Shown here: positions 38,501 to 53,500 of the stretch, piece after piece
Layout: each line of letters begins with the position of its first letter
How positions within the stretch are numbered: position 1 is the stretch's first letter
Assembly: GCA_032718565.1 (NCBI GenBank)
Contig: JAVGVS010000396.1
Location: forward strand, 124,001 to 188,000
Direction of reading: 5' to 3'
DNA: 64,000 nucleotides
Source of the DNA: Distichodus sexfasciatus
Lineage: Eukaryota; Chordata; Actinopteri; Characiformes; Distichodontidae
Notes under the pieces: generated by a model
The model's database searches: none
What the model was told of the DNA's origin: nothing
The model's input: the letters and a program-made list of their open reading frames with translations, nothing else
Translations under genes and position numbers: made by a program

Positions 38501-41500
38501 TTTGAGAGTAGCTAACTAAAATTAGTGACATTACTAACTAATCTACTTTTAGCAGTAGTTCAGAGCAAAGTTACTTTGAAAACTTTTCCATTTCTTTTCT
38601 TTCTTTCTTTTTTTACATATACTGATTAGGGCTGCAACTAACGATTATTTTATTAATCGATTAATCTGTCGATTATTTCTTGGAGTTTTGGCCATTTTTA
38701 GCCAATTTGCACTCATTTTGACCTATAACTCATTTTTGACTCATTTCTGGGAGAGAGCTACGTTTTTGCGCAAGATGCCGTTCCACATGAGAGTCGCGTC
38801 ATAATAACATTATTTGGACATGCATTGGAGTAATCACTAAAAATATCAAGTAAATCGTGGTACTGTGTGTAAAACACTGGTTGTTTTTGTAATTTATCAG
38901 CTAAAAAAAATTGTCTATAATAATTGGGAAGATTTGACTGAACTGGAACGCTTTAGTGAACGACTTCCCTGAGAGAGTCGTGTGTGCTAACAAACAGCGC
39001 ATGTGTTTACATAGCAAAAAAAAGTCATTTTCGCTTTTCTACGCAATTACTTGAGGTTTTGTGATGGCAAGGCACAGCACTGGTTCTCGTCTCCTTATTT
39101 TTTTATGCCGGTCTGCATCCACCTTAATGGTGCTTTACTGCCACTGCGGCTTTGGTTAGCTTACTGTCCCCACAATAGGGAGTAGCAACTGTACGTATGT
39201 GTATAATAATGTAGACACAACTAATCGATTATTAAATTAGTTGCCAACTATCTTAATCATCGATTTGAATCAATTAGTTGTTGAAGCCCTAGTAGTGATG
39301 TGACCTGATCAAATGCTGCATGGTTATGAAAATTTGTTATATGTTTTCTAACATGAGGCACATTAATCTACTTACAGCAGGGTAATGAAGGCACGACCAG
39401 GCATTGTAGTGTGCTGTAAGAAAAACAACCCACCTGGTAGAGGAGTGTGTCCAGCATGCTGATGCTGAAAACCCTGCCTGCTGCGAATGGGAGCCGGAAC
39501 ATGAAGGCCAGATTAGAGCCCTTATCTCTCTCTATCTGCAAACAGAGGTGGTTTCTGAGTAGAATCGGCTTTCAAGACTGTTGTAAATCAAGTATATTGT
39601 ACCCAGTTTTATGTTCTTCACAGTGCAAGAGGGATAATTTTATTTAGCATCCAGCACCTAGGCATTCTATTGCAATAATTAAAATGAAGTGGCAGAAATC
39701 TTTCTTTGGCACTGCATGCCAAAATCTCACCGGGCCGCACCTGCTTCCGTAACCCTGCACTACTGCTTTCATTTGGGTTGTTTTTACTGATTGTGTATTT
39801 GCATTTTAATGCCATATGGCAAGGTTGGGTTCACCTTATAAATATCTATTATATAAATAATCTTGTGGAGATGTGAAAAACTGCCTTCACCTTCTCTAGT
39901 TTGGAGAGTGCCAGCGAGTAACAGTCTTTGGCTCGAAACTGCATAAACCTCATATTTGATGGATGAGTGAGTTCAGTGATAATACTGAGACTGGGAAACA
40001 ACCTAAAGATAGCAGAGAAAAAGACACAGATACGTGGAGAGAAGTGTTTAGCTATCCATGCATTAAGTTCAACTTTAATAAATTCTGGGGGGGGGGTTAA
40101 TTAAAGATTGAAGACAACTTCTTACCTAAACATGGTCTGTACGTTGACTATAGTTTTAGCATCAGCCATATAGTCTTCCTCTGCACTCATGGTGCTCTCC
40201 TTGTCCACCACCACCAGATTATCAGCGTAGATAATCCCACACTGCAGCAAATTGTCCAAACTGCAAAAACAGAGAAATTTCAGTTTGGTGTAGGTGTATT
40301 TTTAAGCATTTTAGAGGGTCTGATTGTCCCCAACATGATCTATGTGGCTATGTGAGGGCATTTCTGTATGTGACGGCCAGTCATTATAGGGAAAATGTTA
40401 AGCATTATTATATATTATTTCGATTTAGTTATATGGATAATGGATAGCGCATTCGCCCCATGATTGGAATGTTGCCAGATCGAATCCTGGACCGGTAAAG
40501 ATACCACTGAGGTACTCATGAGTACCATGCCCAAGCACTACCCCCCTCATACTCCTCTCCCGGGCGCTGCTCATGTCAACTGCCCACAGCTCCTTTGCGG
40601 ATGGGTCAAATGCAGAGGTCAGATTTAGTTGTGGTGCACTGTGTGCTGGGCTTTGGTGTGTTCAAAATGACAAATAATCAAATATGATTTCAAATATGAA
40701 ATGTAAGGTGTGATAAGGTGTTTGTCTGTCTTTATCTAAAAGCTCATACTTGTCTATAGTGCCAGCCATAAAGTAGACCATTGGGAAACAGCAAATGGCC
40801 TCCAGAAAATGATTATCGGGCCTGAAAGAGAGAAAAGAGCATTTAGAATTCATCCATTCATTCATTCATTCATTCATATTTCATCCGAACCTCTCAATCC
40901 CAACCGGAGCCTATTCCGGGAACTTATGGGCCCAAGGCAGGGATAGGCGCCAACATGCGGCAGGGCACACACACACTCACAGAGTTACTCTCTCACTCAC
41001 ACCTTATGGGGCCAATTTAGAGTCGCCATGTGGTGGCACATGGCGAAACATACTTTTACCAAAGCTGGATCGACACTAATGTTCCTCTGCAATGTTGTGT
41101 CTTTTGCTGTTGAAATGTCTTCAGGAAGACAAGGGTATGTGTCATGACCCCCCCGGACTTTAGCTAAGCGGTCATCAGATGCCGTCATTGTGTGTTTTCT
41201 GTTTTCTGCCGTTTTGAGTCTTGCGTCAATCACTGTCTATGTCTCACCTTCCCATTGGTGTCTCATTGGTTGATCACTGTGTATTAGTCCTTGCACCTCG
41301 GTCTTGTTTGCTTTAGTCCAGCCCCCTGTTTCTCATTGGTTATCCCATCATTGGTTTTCCTTGATTGCTTTTGGATTGGTCCCCCTTTGTTTCATTGGTC
41401 CAGCCCCTCGTTTGTGTGTTAGTATTTAAGCTCAGTTTTCCCAGTGTTTCTTGTTGGTCCACCCTCACACTACCCTCTCCATGGCAGCGTGCTGTGTGTT

Positions 41501-44500
41501 TGTTCAAAGAAGAGTTTTCTGTTTTGTTTGTGGCCCTCGTGCCCAGTTTATGTTCTGTGTTTGTTTGGAAAAAATGGCTTGCACTGTGACCTCGCCTCAT
41601 GTCATGCCGACACCCAACGTGACAGTATGGAGAGAAAAAAGCACACAACTCTCAAGAGACCGCGACAGTTTGAGAGTCAGAAACCTGTCAACGCAGTAAG
41701 AGGGTTCAGGTCTGATGATGGATAGACAATAAGACACATAATGCAACATTTTACATATATTTTTACATTTACACTATTTTTTTCCTCCTAAATAATGTGG
41801 TAAAATCCAGTCAAAATGCCTGCACTGACCACTCTATAAAAGTCAAAAGGTCAAAGTACAACACATTGTCACTTTAGTTCAGCACATCAAAAGAAATAAG
41901 ACGCTGCGTGTGTTCTTACGGGTTATCTAGCAGCAGCACGATGGGGTTCAGCTCTTTTCGTGGTCTATAATAGGCCCGGAGCGGAACGATGAAGTTGTAC
42001 AGGCCGTTTCCGGCCGTCTCAGCTGACACAATGATCAGCTTGTTCTTAAAGCCGTAAGCCTTGGCGTCCTCAAAACTGTTGTGGCGGCAGCCCTGAGTGC
42101 AAAAAAAATGGAAGGCATTGTGAAACTCAAGCTGGTCTAGTAAGATTACTGCACACACAGTGGGATTTACTCCACATGATCATAAAAGATTCAGAGGACT
42201 GTGCAAGCCTTTTCACAATATAAAATTTCAGCACCATTTCAGCTCACCTTGTCCAGCCGCAGGCAGCAGAACGGGGCCTTTTCTTGGAGAAGGTGGCAAA
42301 GTGTTGGTGAGCTTCCAATGTACGGGGAGTTTGGAGGATATCCTTTTACATATCTGATCAATTAATAAATGAGAAAGTTAAGCTCCAACAAAATCTGATT
42401 AATCAAGATCAGATAACAAGAATCATTGCAATCCAGATAACAATTATTGTTAACATTTCAACCACTGAAAGTAACTATTTGGTGGCAAATATGACCTTAA
42501 ATCTTAGATAAAATTCCTTCAAAAATTGTGTATGTATCACAATTATATTATAGTAATTTCTTAAGGCTGTCCAATAGACCTAAGTCACATTTACATAACT
42601 GTTGTAACTGTTTAAATATCAATTTTGAACTTTTTGGGATCCACTCATGGCCTCAAAAAAGTTTTAAGAGACATCTTTTTTTTTTCTTAAACATTATCAT
42701 ATCTACAGTAAAGAAAAATATCAACTTCTTGATATGAATAATGGCCATTTTAAAATACAGAAACCTCTCTAAAATTGTAAATAAGAAAGGTTGAAATTTA
42801 TAGATTAATTTTTGCTTGCTATAGAAAGTCCATTACACTCATTTGTTACCTCTTTCATTTTATAATTTTGCTTACATAACATGGATTCAAAGCCAAACTA
42901 CTGTAATACAGAAATAAGAGCTTCTGACTTTATCATTATTATCTTATTATTATTATCTTATTAGAATTTTTAACCAGTAATATAGTCAAGACCCTAATCC
43001 TAACCCTCTGGTATCTCTGGCCCCTTAGGAGTGCAAGGACCCCTGGTTAAGAAGCTCTGTTCCAGATTATTCTAGCTCGTCATGTTAAGCCTCTCTCATG
43101 AGTATTAATGAATCCATGGCCTTCACCTTTCTAATACAGTATGTTCTTCTTTAAGTAGATGCCACGTTTTTTCCATTAGATGGCACTGTTGCCACACTAC
43201 AGGCAAGTTCTGGGACTCAGGGCCTCAGTGACGCAGGAGCGCGTGAGACTTCAGCCCTCACACTGACAGCAGTGAAAGATTCAGACAGCATTAGAGCTCA
43301 CGGAGCACAAAAACCGCCCGGGGTGTGGAGGACTCAATGGCTCTGCGTCAGTAAGAGTCTCGCCTGGAACACACTTAACAAAAGTGCAGTGAGTGTGTGT
43401 ATGCGTGTGTGTGTGTGCCGACCCTTTGTATGAAGTGCCGGGCAGTGCGAATGACGCAATGATGAGTTTTGATCTGACCGTCGTAAGAACTGAATGAAGA
43501 ACTAATATTGATTATTAATGATGTAGTTCCATCTGTTAAAAATGTGATCAATTCAAAGAGGATTTTCAGAGATTTATGTTTGTGTAAAATACATAATTCA
43601 ATAATGCTCAAACTGCTCCAATATTTTTTGTTTTTTGATGAATATCATAACACATAGATGAACTCTGTCTCAGCTATTGTTGAGACGGTTATTTTTAAAA
43701 GGCATTCCACTACAGAATACAGAATACATGCCCTAAAATGTAATTTCTAACGTATTCTGTTAGATTACTCAATGTGAGTAATGTATACTGAATACTCTGG
43801 ATTACTTCCACATCGTATTTTTTGTCTGAATTTCCAAAACAGACATGGGTTTCTGCCCTGGCTCTGTTGTGCTGGCTTCAGCTCTGACTCCTCCATTGTG
43901 TGACTGCAGCAGCTTTCGTCAAACTGATGTTTAGATCAGAATCTTTGGTTGTGTGTTCTGAAGGGCTTCCGGCAGCCGTAATTTATTAGAGAGAGGATAA
44001 ACATGTGAAACAGAAAAATACTCATTATACTCATCATTATTAATAATCCATTATTTTTAACAATGTATTCTGATTACCATCTATTTAATCTGTAACTGTA
44101 ACAGAATACAGTTAGCCATAATTTGTAATCTGAATACATAACTTCTGCACATGTATCATATTAGTACATGTGCGTCATATTAAATAATTTATTGGTTTAA
44201 TAAACTTCTAAAAGAAAAACACTGCCCACTAAAAGAGTAGTGCAGCCAAGGAAGGAATACAGATGTGAGTACCACTATCACGTGAAACCTTCGTCACGGA
44301 TCAAAACTGATTTTACAGTGCTCGATAGCTATAATAATGGACGGCTGGAATCCTGTTGAAGACGTCAGGTGATGTAACAATATGACTGGGTAATAGATCC
44401 TAAGCAGCCTGGTGTACAAAGATATGCTATATGCTAACTACATTGACGCTGTTTCATCCAGTAATACCTGACATTTGTGCAGTAGGATACTCTTAAAGTA

Positions 44501-47500
44501 AATTCTTTAAAAAATGTAAATTGTTGTTTCAAGTAATATGGGAATCTGCATTTTTAACCATGTAATGTCAAATCAAAATAATGTTTCAGTGAAGTTTTGA
44601 GGTAAATTCAGCTTGCATTAGTTACACTGAAGTGTATGTTCTGTTCATTTCAGCTTTTAGAGTTATTAATTTCGATAAACACGCTGGATTCTTGCTTCCA
44701 AAATCACCAAAGTGTACTCCATTTTCTGACTCTGTCTTGCAGCTGCAAAGAGAGTGCTGTGATGCAATGAGCATGCGCCACACGGTTGGTCATGTCAGTC
44801 ACTCAGATGCCACTTCTGAGAATTTAGTACCAATCAGAAACACAGTCTTCATAAGAGACTAAAAAAATTGTAATGATGCAGCATTTTGGTGAATTGTTAC
44901 AAATAATATTTACTGGAAAAGCTACAAAATTTAAATGTCTATTCATTTATTGGAAAGTGGTTTAGTTAGTATTTTTTGCTAGCTACTCCCCAACACAATA
45001 GAGGATGGCTAGAATTTGGATGAAGACGTCGGGTGATGTAACGAGAGGATTGCGTAACAGATCCTTACTAAAGGGATATCCTCGTTTAACCCAGACGTTC
45101 GGCGTAGGCGTCTTTTCCCATGGTGGCGCCATGTTTCCCGTTTAGCCTCACCACCCTCCCGCCCCCGCGCTGCATGTATCTATAGAGCTTACAAAGCTAA
45201 AAGAGAATCGTGAGGTGTGAATTTCATCCACTCACTCCTGGAGAGGCAGCCCTTCCTCGTCCGACTGGTTGGTCTCGTCCTCCGAGGGGTCGCTGAGCAG
45301 GTCGCAGGGCAGGATGGCGGACGAGTCGGCCAGTTCCAGCACGGGGGCGATGCTGGGCCTACGACTGCCCGCTCCGTTCTCGGTGGGGAGGGCCAGCTTG
45401 CTGTTGTCCGTCGGCGGATCTGGGTTCTGCAGGTCAATTGCCACCGTGCCTGCGGTTGGACACACTGAGAGACCGTGAGACCGGGCAGTGGACAGAGACG
45501 CGGCGAGGAGAGGAGAGGCCAGAAGCTCTACTGTCACTTTCTATCAGGATGTAAAGGCAGCTGAATGAGGAACACTGCACAAAGAACTGGGATGTTGCTT
45601 TGGGTAGGAAATGTTTTAGACCCGTTCAAGGTGACAGACTCATTTTAAAATAAGGTCATTTTTTCCCTAATCAATCTACATATAGTCCTCATTCACAGCA
45701 TTTATCAGACAGATGCAACTTGGTGTTAAGGGTCTTTCTTAAGGACCTCGCAGTGTTAAACCTGAGGGCAGGATTTGAATCTACAACCATTTTGGTCCAT
45801 ATTTATAATAATAAACGAACCAAACACTCCAAAAGCCTGTTTTTACTTCATGATTTTAGAGTATTATGTTTAGAACGATAAGGGAAAAATATGCATTTGA
45901 AAAAGTTAAAACAGGCCTGGAACACAAAATGTGGACATCTTGCAAGGGTCTGAAAAATTCCAATGTACACTGTACTTCAAACAGGGTGGTTTACACATTT
46001 TCACGTCAGTGGAAAATCTGCACATATGGATGCAAGGTATTCAGGAAGAGATGCTCGAAGCAAATGCATACACAAGAAATCTGTAAATATAAACAATTAC
46101 ACAGACATTGCAGCACTCAGTCCCCAATGAAGCCAACTCCAAGCTCTGCACTTTGCTTTTTTGACAATTATGGCACATGATCATCTTGTAACAACCAAGC
46201 CCGAACAGAGTCTTAATATGTACAGAGCTGTGGGAGTCCAGGAGAGTATTTCACAAAGCTGAATTTCACAGTTAAACTGCAAAGTAAAAAGAACCCAAGT
46301 CATAACAATCCAATGTTAATTGATTTTTATCTGGATAACCGTGAAATCCTACCTTGTGGAATGAATCTCAGCACAAGGACTGAGCTTCATATTCCAATGT
46401 CTCATAATCACCTTGTCTCTAATGGCAGGGAAGCTGCATGCTTACACTTACCATAGGAGGTAGACTGATCGACTTTAACAAAAAAGGAATACAAACAAAG
46501 ACACAGACATGAGCTCAGACATACTACAAGCCCATAACACCAGTCCACATCAGGGCTGGGCAGTTGAAGGAGAACTCAGGCACGTTTGAACCTCTATTCT
46601 ATTGTTAGAGGTGTTTGAGTATTGTCAGTGGTCAAAAATGAAACAACCTTGGCGGAGATATCGTGGTAGCAGCGAGCCTGGCCAGGCAAAAGCAAAGTGA
46701 TGGAGGCAGATTTCTAATGTCTAAGATAATACCGTTTTTGTGCCACTAATAAGGCTGTACATCTTTCTTTCTTAGCCCTGTGCAACACAGCTGGAACCCC
46801 CATGAACATATCACTATGCCTGTTTAACTTACTAGTGGTAGAGAAACTGTATAAAAAAGTCTTTAAGCAGGCTGTCACATACCTCTGTTGAAAGTTCAAA
46901 ACAGTCGATTGTCGCACTTGTTTCTATTCCCGTTTATATATTTTATCTGTAAATGGGAATAGAAACGAGTTCGACAGTTCCTCTAACTGACAGTGCTCAA
47001 AGACCTAAAATATAGGTTCAAACTTTCTGGAGTTCTCCTTTAATTGAAAATCAATCAAAACCAACATTCAGAACCTCTAATCAACATAATCTTGTTCATG
47101 ATGGTTAACTTTTGTTTTTGAAATTTTGTTCATATATTTAAAAAAATATATTAATTATCCCAATGTGTGTTTATGTGCTTTCCCCTTTAAAATCACAAAG
47201 ATATTTACTCTTTCTATTTAACTTTAATAGTTGGGCATATTTATGGTACAAAACTTGTCAGTGAACTACAAGGGCAAAAAACAAACCAAAAACCCAGAAA
47301 CAAAATAATTATTCAGTAATCATAAACATAAAGGTAAAATGTTCAGTTGATCACGATATATTTATTTGAGGTCATATCGCTCAGGGCTAGTCCACATGTG
47401 TGAAGCTTACATCTCAAATACACCCCAAAACAACAAATGACTAACATAGAAATCTATGTGGCTTTCTGGTAAAGTTGGAATAAATATCAAGTGCACTAAT

Positions 47501-50500
47501 GTTTAGCCTTCATCTTCAGAGCAAAAATGGTCCTAAATCACACCTAATTGTCGGGGGAACTTAAACTCATAAACGTCCCTTGGAAATCTGATTGTACCAG
47601 CACGAGTGTTATGATCCAAATTAGCCAATAAGTCAGTGTCAGGGCTGAAATATTGCAGATGGACAAACCAGATCTTGGCAGCTGGGTTCAAATCAGCACA
47701 GCTCTGATGCTTCAGGCATTTAAAAAAAAAAAATTCCAGTCAAGCGAAAGCATTGAGCACACTGATTACTTTCACTGGTAACGAAAGTTTCACTGGTAAG
47801 TGAAAGTGAGTGATTTTTGTCATTGTGAACACCACCACAGCACCACAACGAAATGCGACCTCTGCATTTAACCCATCCATGAAGGAGCAGTGGGCAGCTA
47901 ACAAGCGCCCAGGGAGCAGTGCTTGGGTGTCACGTGCACTCCGATTACGTGACTGATACGAGGACCCGGAAGTAGTCGGCATGTTTTGGGGAGGAGGCTT
48001 TTTCTCGTGGCTCGTCACCCAGTCATTGAGTGAACCAGCCCAGCTTCAGATTCACTTCAGCATCAACTGTGAGTACCCCAGTTATCAATCTCCTCGATTG
48101 AGTATGTGTCCGATAGAACCCAGATTCTCGTGGGAATCCTTGCTCTTCACGTTAGAGAGTTCTTAGATCAACTCGCGTGGCTCTACTACCTATTCGCGTC
48201 TCACTCTACATGCGTGGTTGGTTAACCCAAAAGCGGGGTGACCATTTGTCTTGAAGTTACCACTGGGTAGGGCTAACGGCTAATGGTGTAGGGCTAACAG
48301 CTAACGACTAGCACTGTGTCAATTCCGAACCAGATCCCTTACATTGAGGATGGTACTTTGCTCATAAGTACCTCAGTGGTAACTTTACCGGCCCTGGATT
48401 CGAACCTGCGGGACAAACACCCTACCATTACGCCACCAACTGCCCCAGTGCTACAGTCCATCTGACTGTGGCTTCATCGTCTACTTAGTTCTCACCCACT
48501 GCAATTAGCGTGCCGTCTGTTTAAAGGAAAACAAGGTACCTGTTTCTGATGTCTCTAAATGTGGCCCCAGCTGGCGGCACGTTCTACTGGAGAGTAGGGG
48601 TGTAATGATACACCGATTCAAAGATCAGCTAGCTCACAGTATTGATCCAGAATGAAAACATTGATCAGACATCATACATTTTGTAACGTCACTTTATACT
48701 GAACAGGAGGTCTATTTTTATTAAAAGAGGGGATTGTTTTTTATTAAATGTCTGGATCAGCTCAGGAATAATAATGTTAAATGATCATTTAGTTGCTTTT
48801 TGTGATGTGATATGAATGGAAGGGAGTGTGTTAAATTAGCACATGATATTGTCTCATAATAACTGCTGGCTCCTGAACTGAATTATGTGAAATCGTATTG
48901 TAGCAGACTTTGTAATATCGTTGTATCGATATAATATCATATTGTGATGGAACTTATGATTTGCACCAATACATGAGACGTGATTCAAGTCGCACTCACC
49001 CATGCTGGCGATGATGCTCTGCACTGGGAGGCGAGACGGGGCGTCATACAGGCCGCTGATCGGCAGGCCCTTGCTGTGCTTCTCTTCCTGTTTAAAGATG
49101 AAGGCGGAGTTCTCCTCCTTGGTGATGTTGATGTAGTAGCAGGTGTCGGTGGCGGCCATGATGTGGCGAGGGCCCGGGTTGAGCAAGATGCTCTTGTTGT
49201 CCTCTCGCTTAACACCGATAAGGCACACTCCGTATCTGAGAGAGAGATAGAGAAACAAGAGGCACAGATATACACATAAACACAACTCAATCAATACAAC
49301 ATTTAAACAGGGCATCTGTGGCGGACAATTTTTTCCCATTCCCATTTCCCATCGTTAACTTCATATCAAATACACTTTAAAGGGGCTTGAAACCCTCTGA
49401 GGCAACTCTGAGACATTATTAACATACACTTCTTGTGTGAAATGGAACAACAACATATGATACAAATTCTAGGCAAAATTACTATTCTTTGTTTTCTAAA
49501 TTCCCTTTCCAGAATAAAAAAGGAATTTCTACTTAAGAAAACACTCCCATCATACAGTTTCAACTCAAAATTTGAGGTTTCAGTCCACTTTAACAACTAG
49601 CATAGTCTGTCTCTGCAGAATATTTACACTAGGAAATGTAGGACCAGAGCAACCACGATCATCAGATACACATCTCACCCAAGTAATAGCTTGGGTGACC
49701 TGATGAAATCAGGCAACCGCTTCAGGAGCATTATGGCTAAAACAGTCATCATGGCTTGGTTTAGACTTCACCAGGATGTGTCAATACTTTTTAACTGGTC
49801 TTATATTTACATTTTCAACATTTTAACAGACGCTCTTAAGCACAGCAACTTTCATTTCCTAATTTCGGAGACAGTTTCCCTGAGAACAACTAAATATCAC
49901 AGCCTGACTCCTGTGATCTGTATGCTTTTATGTCTATTATGCACCAGAAATGTCACATTGCACTTTCCCACAAAGTAGTTATTCCATAATATGCAAATGT
50001 ACAGTTCATAATCTTAAGGTCTATTTTTAGGAACATTTCTTTTATATACTTTCAATTTTTAGATAGTAGTTTCCCTTTAGTGAAAGTGAATTTGTCATTG
50101 AGAACAGCACAGCACACTGTGCACAACAAAATGTGACCTCTGCATTTGACTCATCTGTGAACCTGCAGTGGGCAGCTGACAAGCAGCGCCCGGGGAGCAG
50201 TGCTTGGGGACCTTGCTCATGAGTACATCAGTCCAGGATTCAAACCGACGACCTTCTGATCATGGGGCAAACTCCCTAACCGTTAGGCTACCAACTGCCC
50301 TATTAATTTAATCTGTTAAATATTATTTAAATTTCCAATGTCTTAGGAACCAATCAGGATTCTTTTCAATACATGTTGTACGTGACGAATCACATGTGGA
50401 CATTTGATGCATTATTATATATTAAGTGTGGGTTATCTGTTACGTGTGAGTTGCGCATTCGCAACATTTGCATTTACAGTTCCTTCCAGGAGCAACTTGG

Positions 50501-53500
50501 TGCCAAGGGTCTTGCTCAGGGTTTAAATGGTGGCTTTAAATTTTCCTGGGATTCTAACCCTAACTTTCATGGTCACCAAGTTTAGACACATCGATACACA
50601 TCAACAAATTCATGCATGTCTGCTCCGACTCACTTTTTATGTGCGTGGAAGGAGGCGTAAGTGAAACTCTTCCCGTCATACTCCCCGAAAAACTTGCTGT
50701 CCGCCAGACGGATGTGGTAGACCTCATTACCCGAGCAGCGGCCGTAAGTTCTCTGCCACTGCTCTGGAGACATCTGGCCCTCTCTGAAACCACAGCGGCA
50801 CAAGAGTTCAGAGAGGGAGAACAGGAGAGATCTGATCTGACAAATGAGCAGTGGACATTTAATGAGATTCTTCTGCAATTTCACTTGCCATGAGCTTGCT
50901 GGATGGAGATGCAGAGAGCTAAAATACTATTAGGTCAGGCATGGAGAGCCATTATTCTTTATCACACTTTTAATCTATCTAACAACCTTGAAGGAAGTAG
51001 TTTACTCCTCCACTTAATCTGTCAGTGGGAGGAGAAGTAATCCATACAGGATTGGAAAAAAAGAAATGCCTACTGTTGTTTTCCTGACAAGTTGCACTTG
51101 GTGTCAGAACAAATTTCAATTAAAGAACTAATCATATAACCATCGTCTTCTTGTTCCTGAAACATTACGTTTTGTTGTTGTTTTTCCATCTGGACAAAAA
51201 CGGAAACTGTCATGCCAGCAAAACAAAGCCACCTACAAGCTATCAATTTCTCATTTGAAGACAGACAGACCAACAGTTCACATTTATCCTCCATTATGTG
51301 GGACGGACTGACTGGGACACTTTTAACTTTTAATTAAAGTTTCTTTCGGTTTTTAATTTAGCGTTTCTTTCGGTTCAGTGAAAACTGAAAAACACAAACT
51401 TGCACCCTGAATCACACTGACTCACATTCCTGCCGATATACTCACTGTCCACGGGAAGTGTGGACGAGGAGTGTTACCAGGGTGGACGTGGCTGGACAGA
51501 CACAGTTTAGAGCCAGCATGGCGTACTTGAACTCCTCTTCACACACCACATGATCTAATAGGCAAAACCAAAGCAAACTGAGAACAACACTCAAAACTTT
51601 TGCATAGTTCAATAGTCTACAGGCTGACAGTGAGTAAATTTGGTGAATTTGCACATGTAATAATTATTAAATAATTACAAATTCAATTACAAATTACAAT
51701 TACAATCAGGAGCTTTCTACAAATGAAAGAGAGTTTTAAAGGAGACAGAGATGTTTTTTCATTGTTTCCAGCATTCTAAAAGGAGTTATGATAAATGTTA
51801 TTGTTGTGCTCCAAACAAGCATTTCTCTCACTCAAACACGCTCTAAGAGTGCTCCTCAGCGGTTATTCATCAATAAGTCAGATTTTAATCAAGAAAACTG
51901 TTCTAAAGTACTCACCAGCAAACTTGACATGGAATTTGTTTTCAGGTTTGAGAATCTGGACGTAAAGAGGACAGTTTGGAGCGAAGTCCTTCACTGCCCA
52001 TGCTCTCAGGATGGTCTGATGGTCCTTTAAGGTGGTGTAATAAAGATGTCTTACTAAAACTGGATGGAATATCCATATTCACTTTTTCATCATGAAGCTA
52101 GAAGATTCCAAGTATTAAGATTTAAATGTAAATATCATTGGATTTATTTGATTTGTGTTCACTGGATCGATATGAGTTTTTACTTTTGTCAGTTATTTCA
52201 ACACATCTGTATTATACATGTATAAGATAAGACAAACGACAATTATTCTTGTAAAACAATATATGCAACTTTTTTTTAAAGTGAATAATACAGTATTATA
52301 GGATGGATTTTATTACAGCTGCAGTACGGTCCACTTCATTCCTGCTGCTGAGGATGAAACAGGCTTCGGCATCATCCATCCTACAGAAACACAGCAATCT
52401 TATAGGTGATTTTTAAGCATTTATCAGCTGCATAAAGTCTTAGAAAATCTTATTATTTAACATTGATAATGTTAAAATAATTTAACTGATAATGTTAATA
52501 ACAATTAACATTATCAGACTTTTTCAGAATCCCAATCAAACCGTATTCAGTATTAGTCACCCTAATTGATCTCCCACAGAATAATTAGAAGGACTTTCAA
52601 CACATTTAGATTTCTTTGGAAATTAGACTGTTTTAACATTGGTTGCTTTTATATCTCATTCATTAGTCTCAACTCATCTCAACCAGACATGCCCTCTTGT
52701 GAGCCTGTTGCAAGGCAGCAATGGTAATTTTAACTCCCTAATTATGAGAAGTTTTCCCTGTGTGGAGAAGGCCAATTTTGCACCATAATGTTGAAGCCTT
52801 CCGGGTGCAGAGTGGCCCCTCTGCCATGATGCAAGCATCCGTCAAACCCCTGCTACAGTCTGTTTAATACAGTTGCCATCTGAGAAAAACATGTGATGGA
52901 GTGTGATTGAAAAGTATTGACAGGACAGAAGGCACCATCATTCTCTCTTCTACCCTGAGAATGGCTTCTGGCTTGATGTGTAGAAAGCTTGCAGATGAAC
53001 ATAGGCATAAATTTATATTGATTTCATAGGGCCAAGAAGATCCTGCTTTATCTAGAGCCCTGAGAATGTGTAATGCCTGAGGAATTGATACTGTCTACTA
53101 GAGAAAAAACTGCTACACTCACCGGCCAGAGTTAGTTCCAAGCTAAACCTCCTTTGCCTTCAGAACTGCCTTAAAGCTACTTGGCAAGGATTCAACATAG
53201 TGCTGAAACATTCCTCAGAGATTTTGGTCCTTAGTAAAATTACTGTGTCCACAGTCACATTTTTGTCTGCTGCACCTTCATGATTTGATTCTCTTGTTCC
53301 ATCACTTTCTAAAATTCTGCTGTAGGGTTTAAACAATTATGAACTGATAATAAGGATCCCAAAATCATGTGGTTTATCACAAAATCTGACACAACCACAT
53401 CAATGTTGTAGCTTAAAAATTGTTTCAGTCGTCATTGTCCATTCTGATGAGCCCTTGTCCGTTCATTGCTTCAGTTTCCCACCTTCTTGAAGGTTTTTAG

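Noticed and set aside
41140..41648. Protein-coding genes on both strands across 41.3-41.7 kb
   Set aside because: The ORFs overlap the solo LTR and each other and have no recognisable domains.
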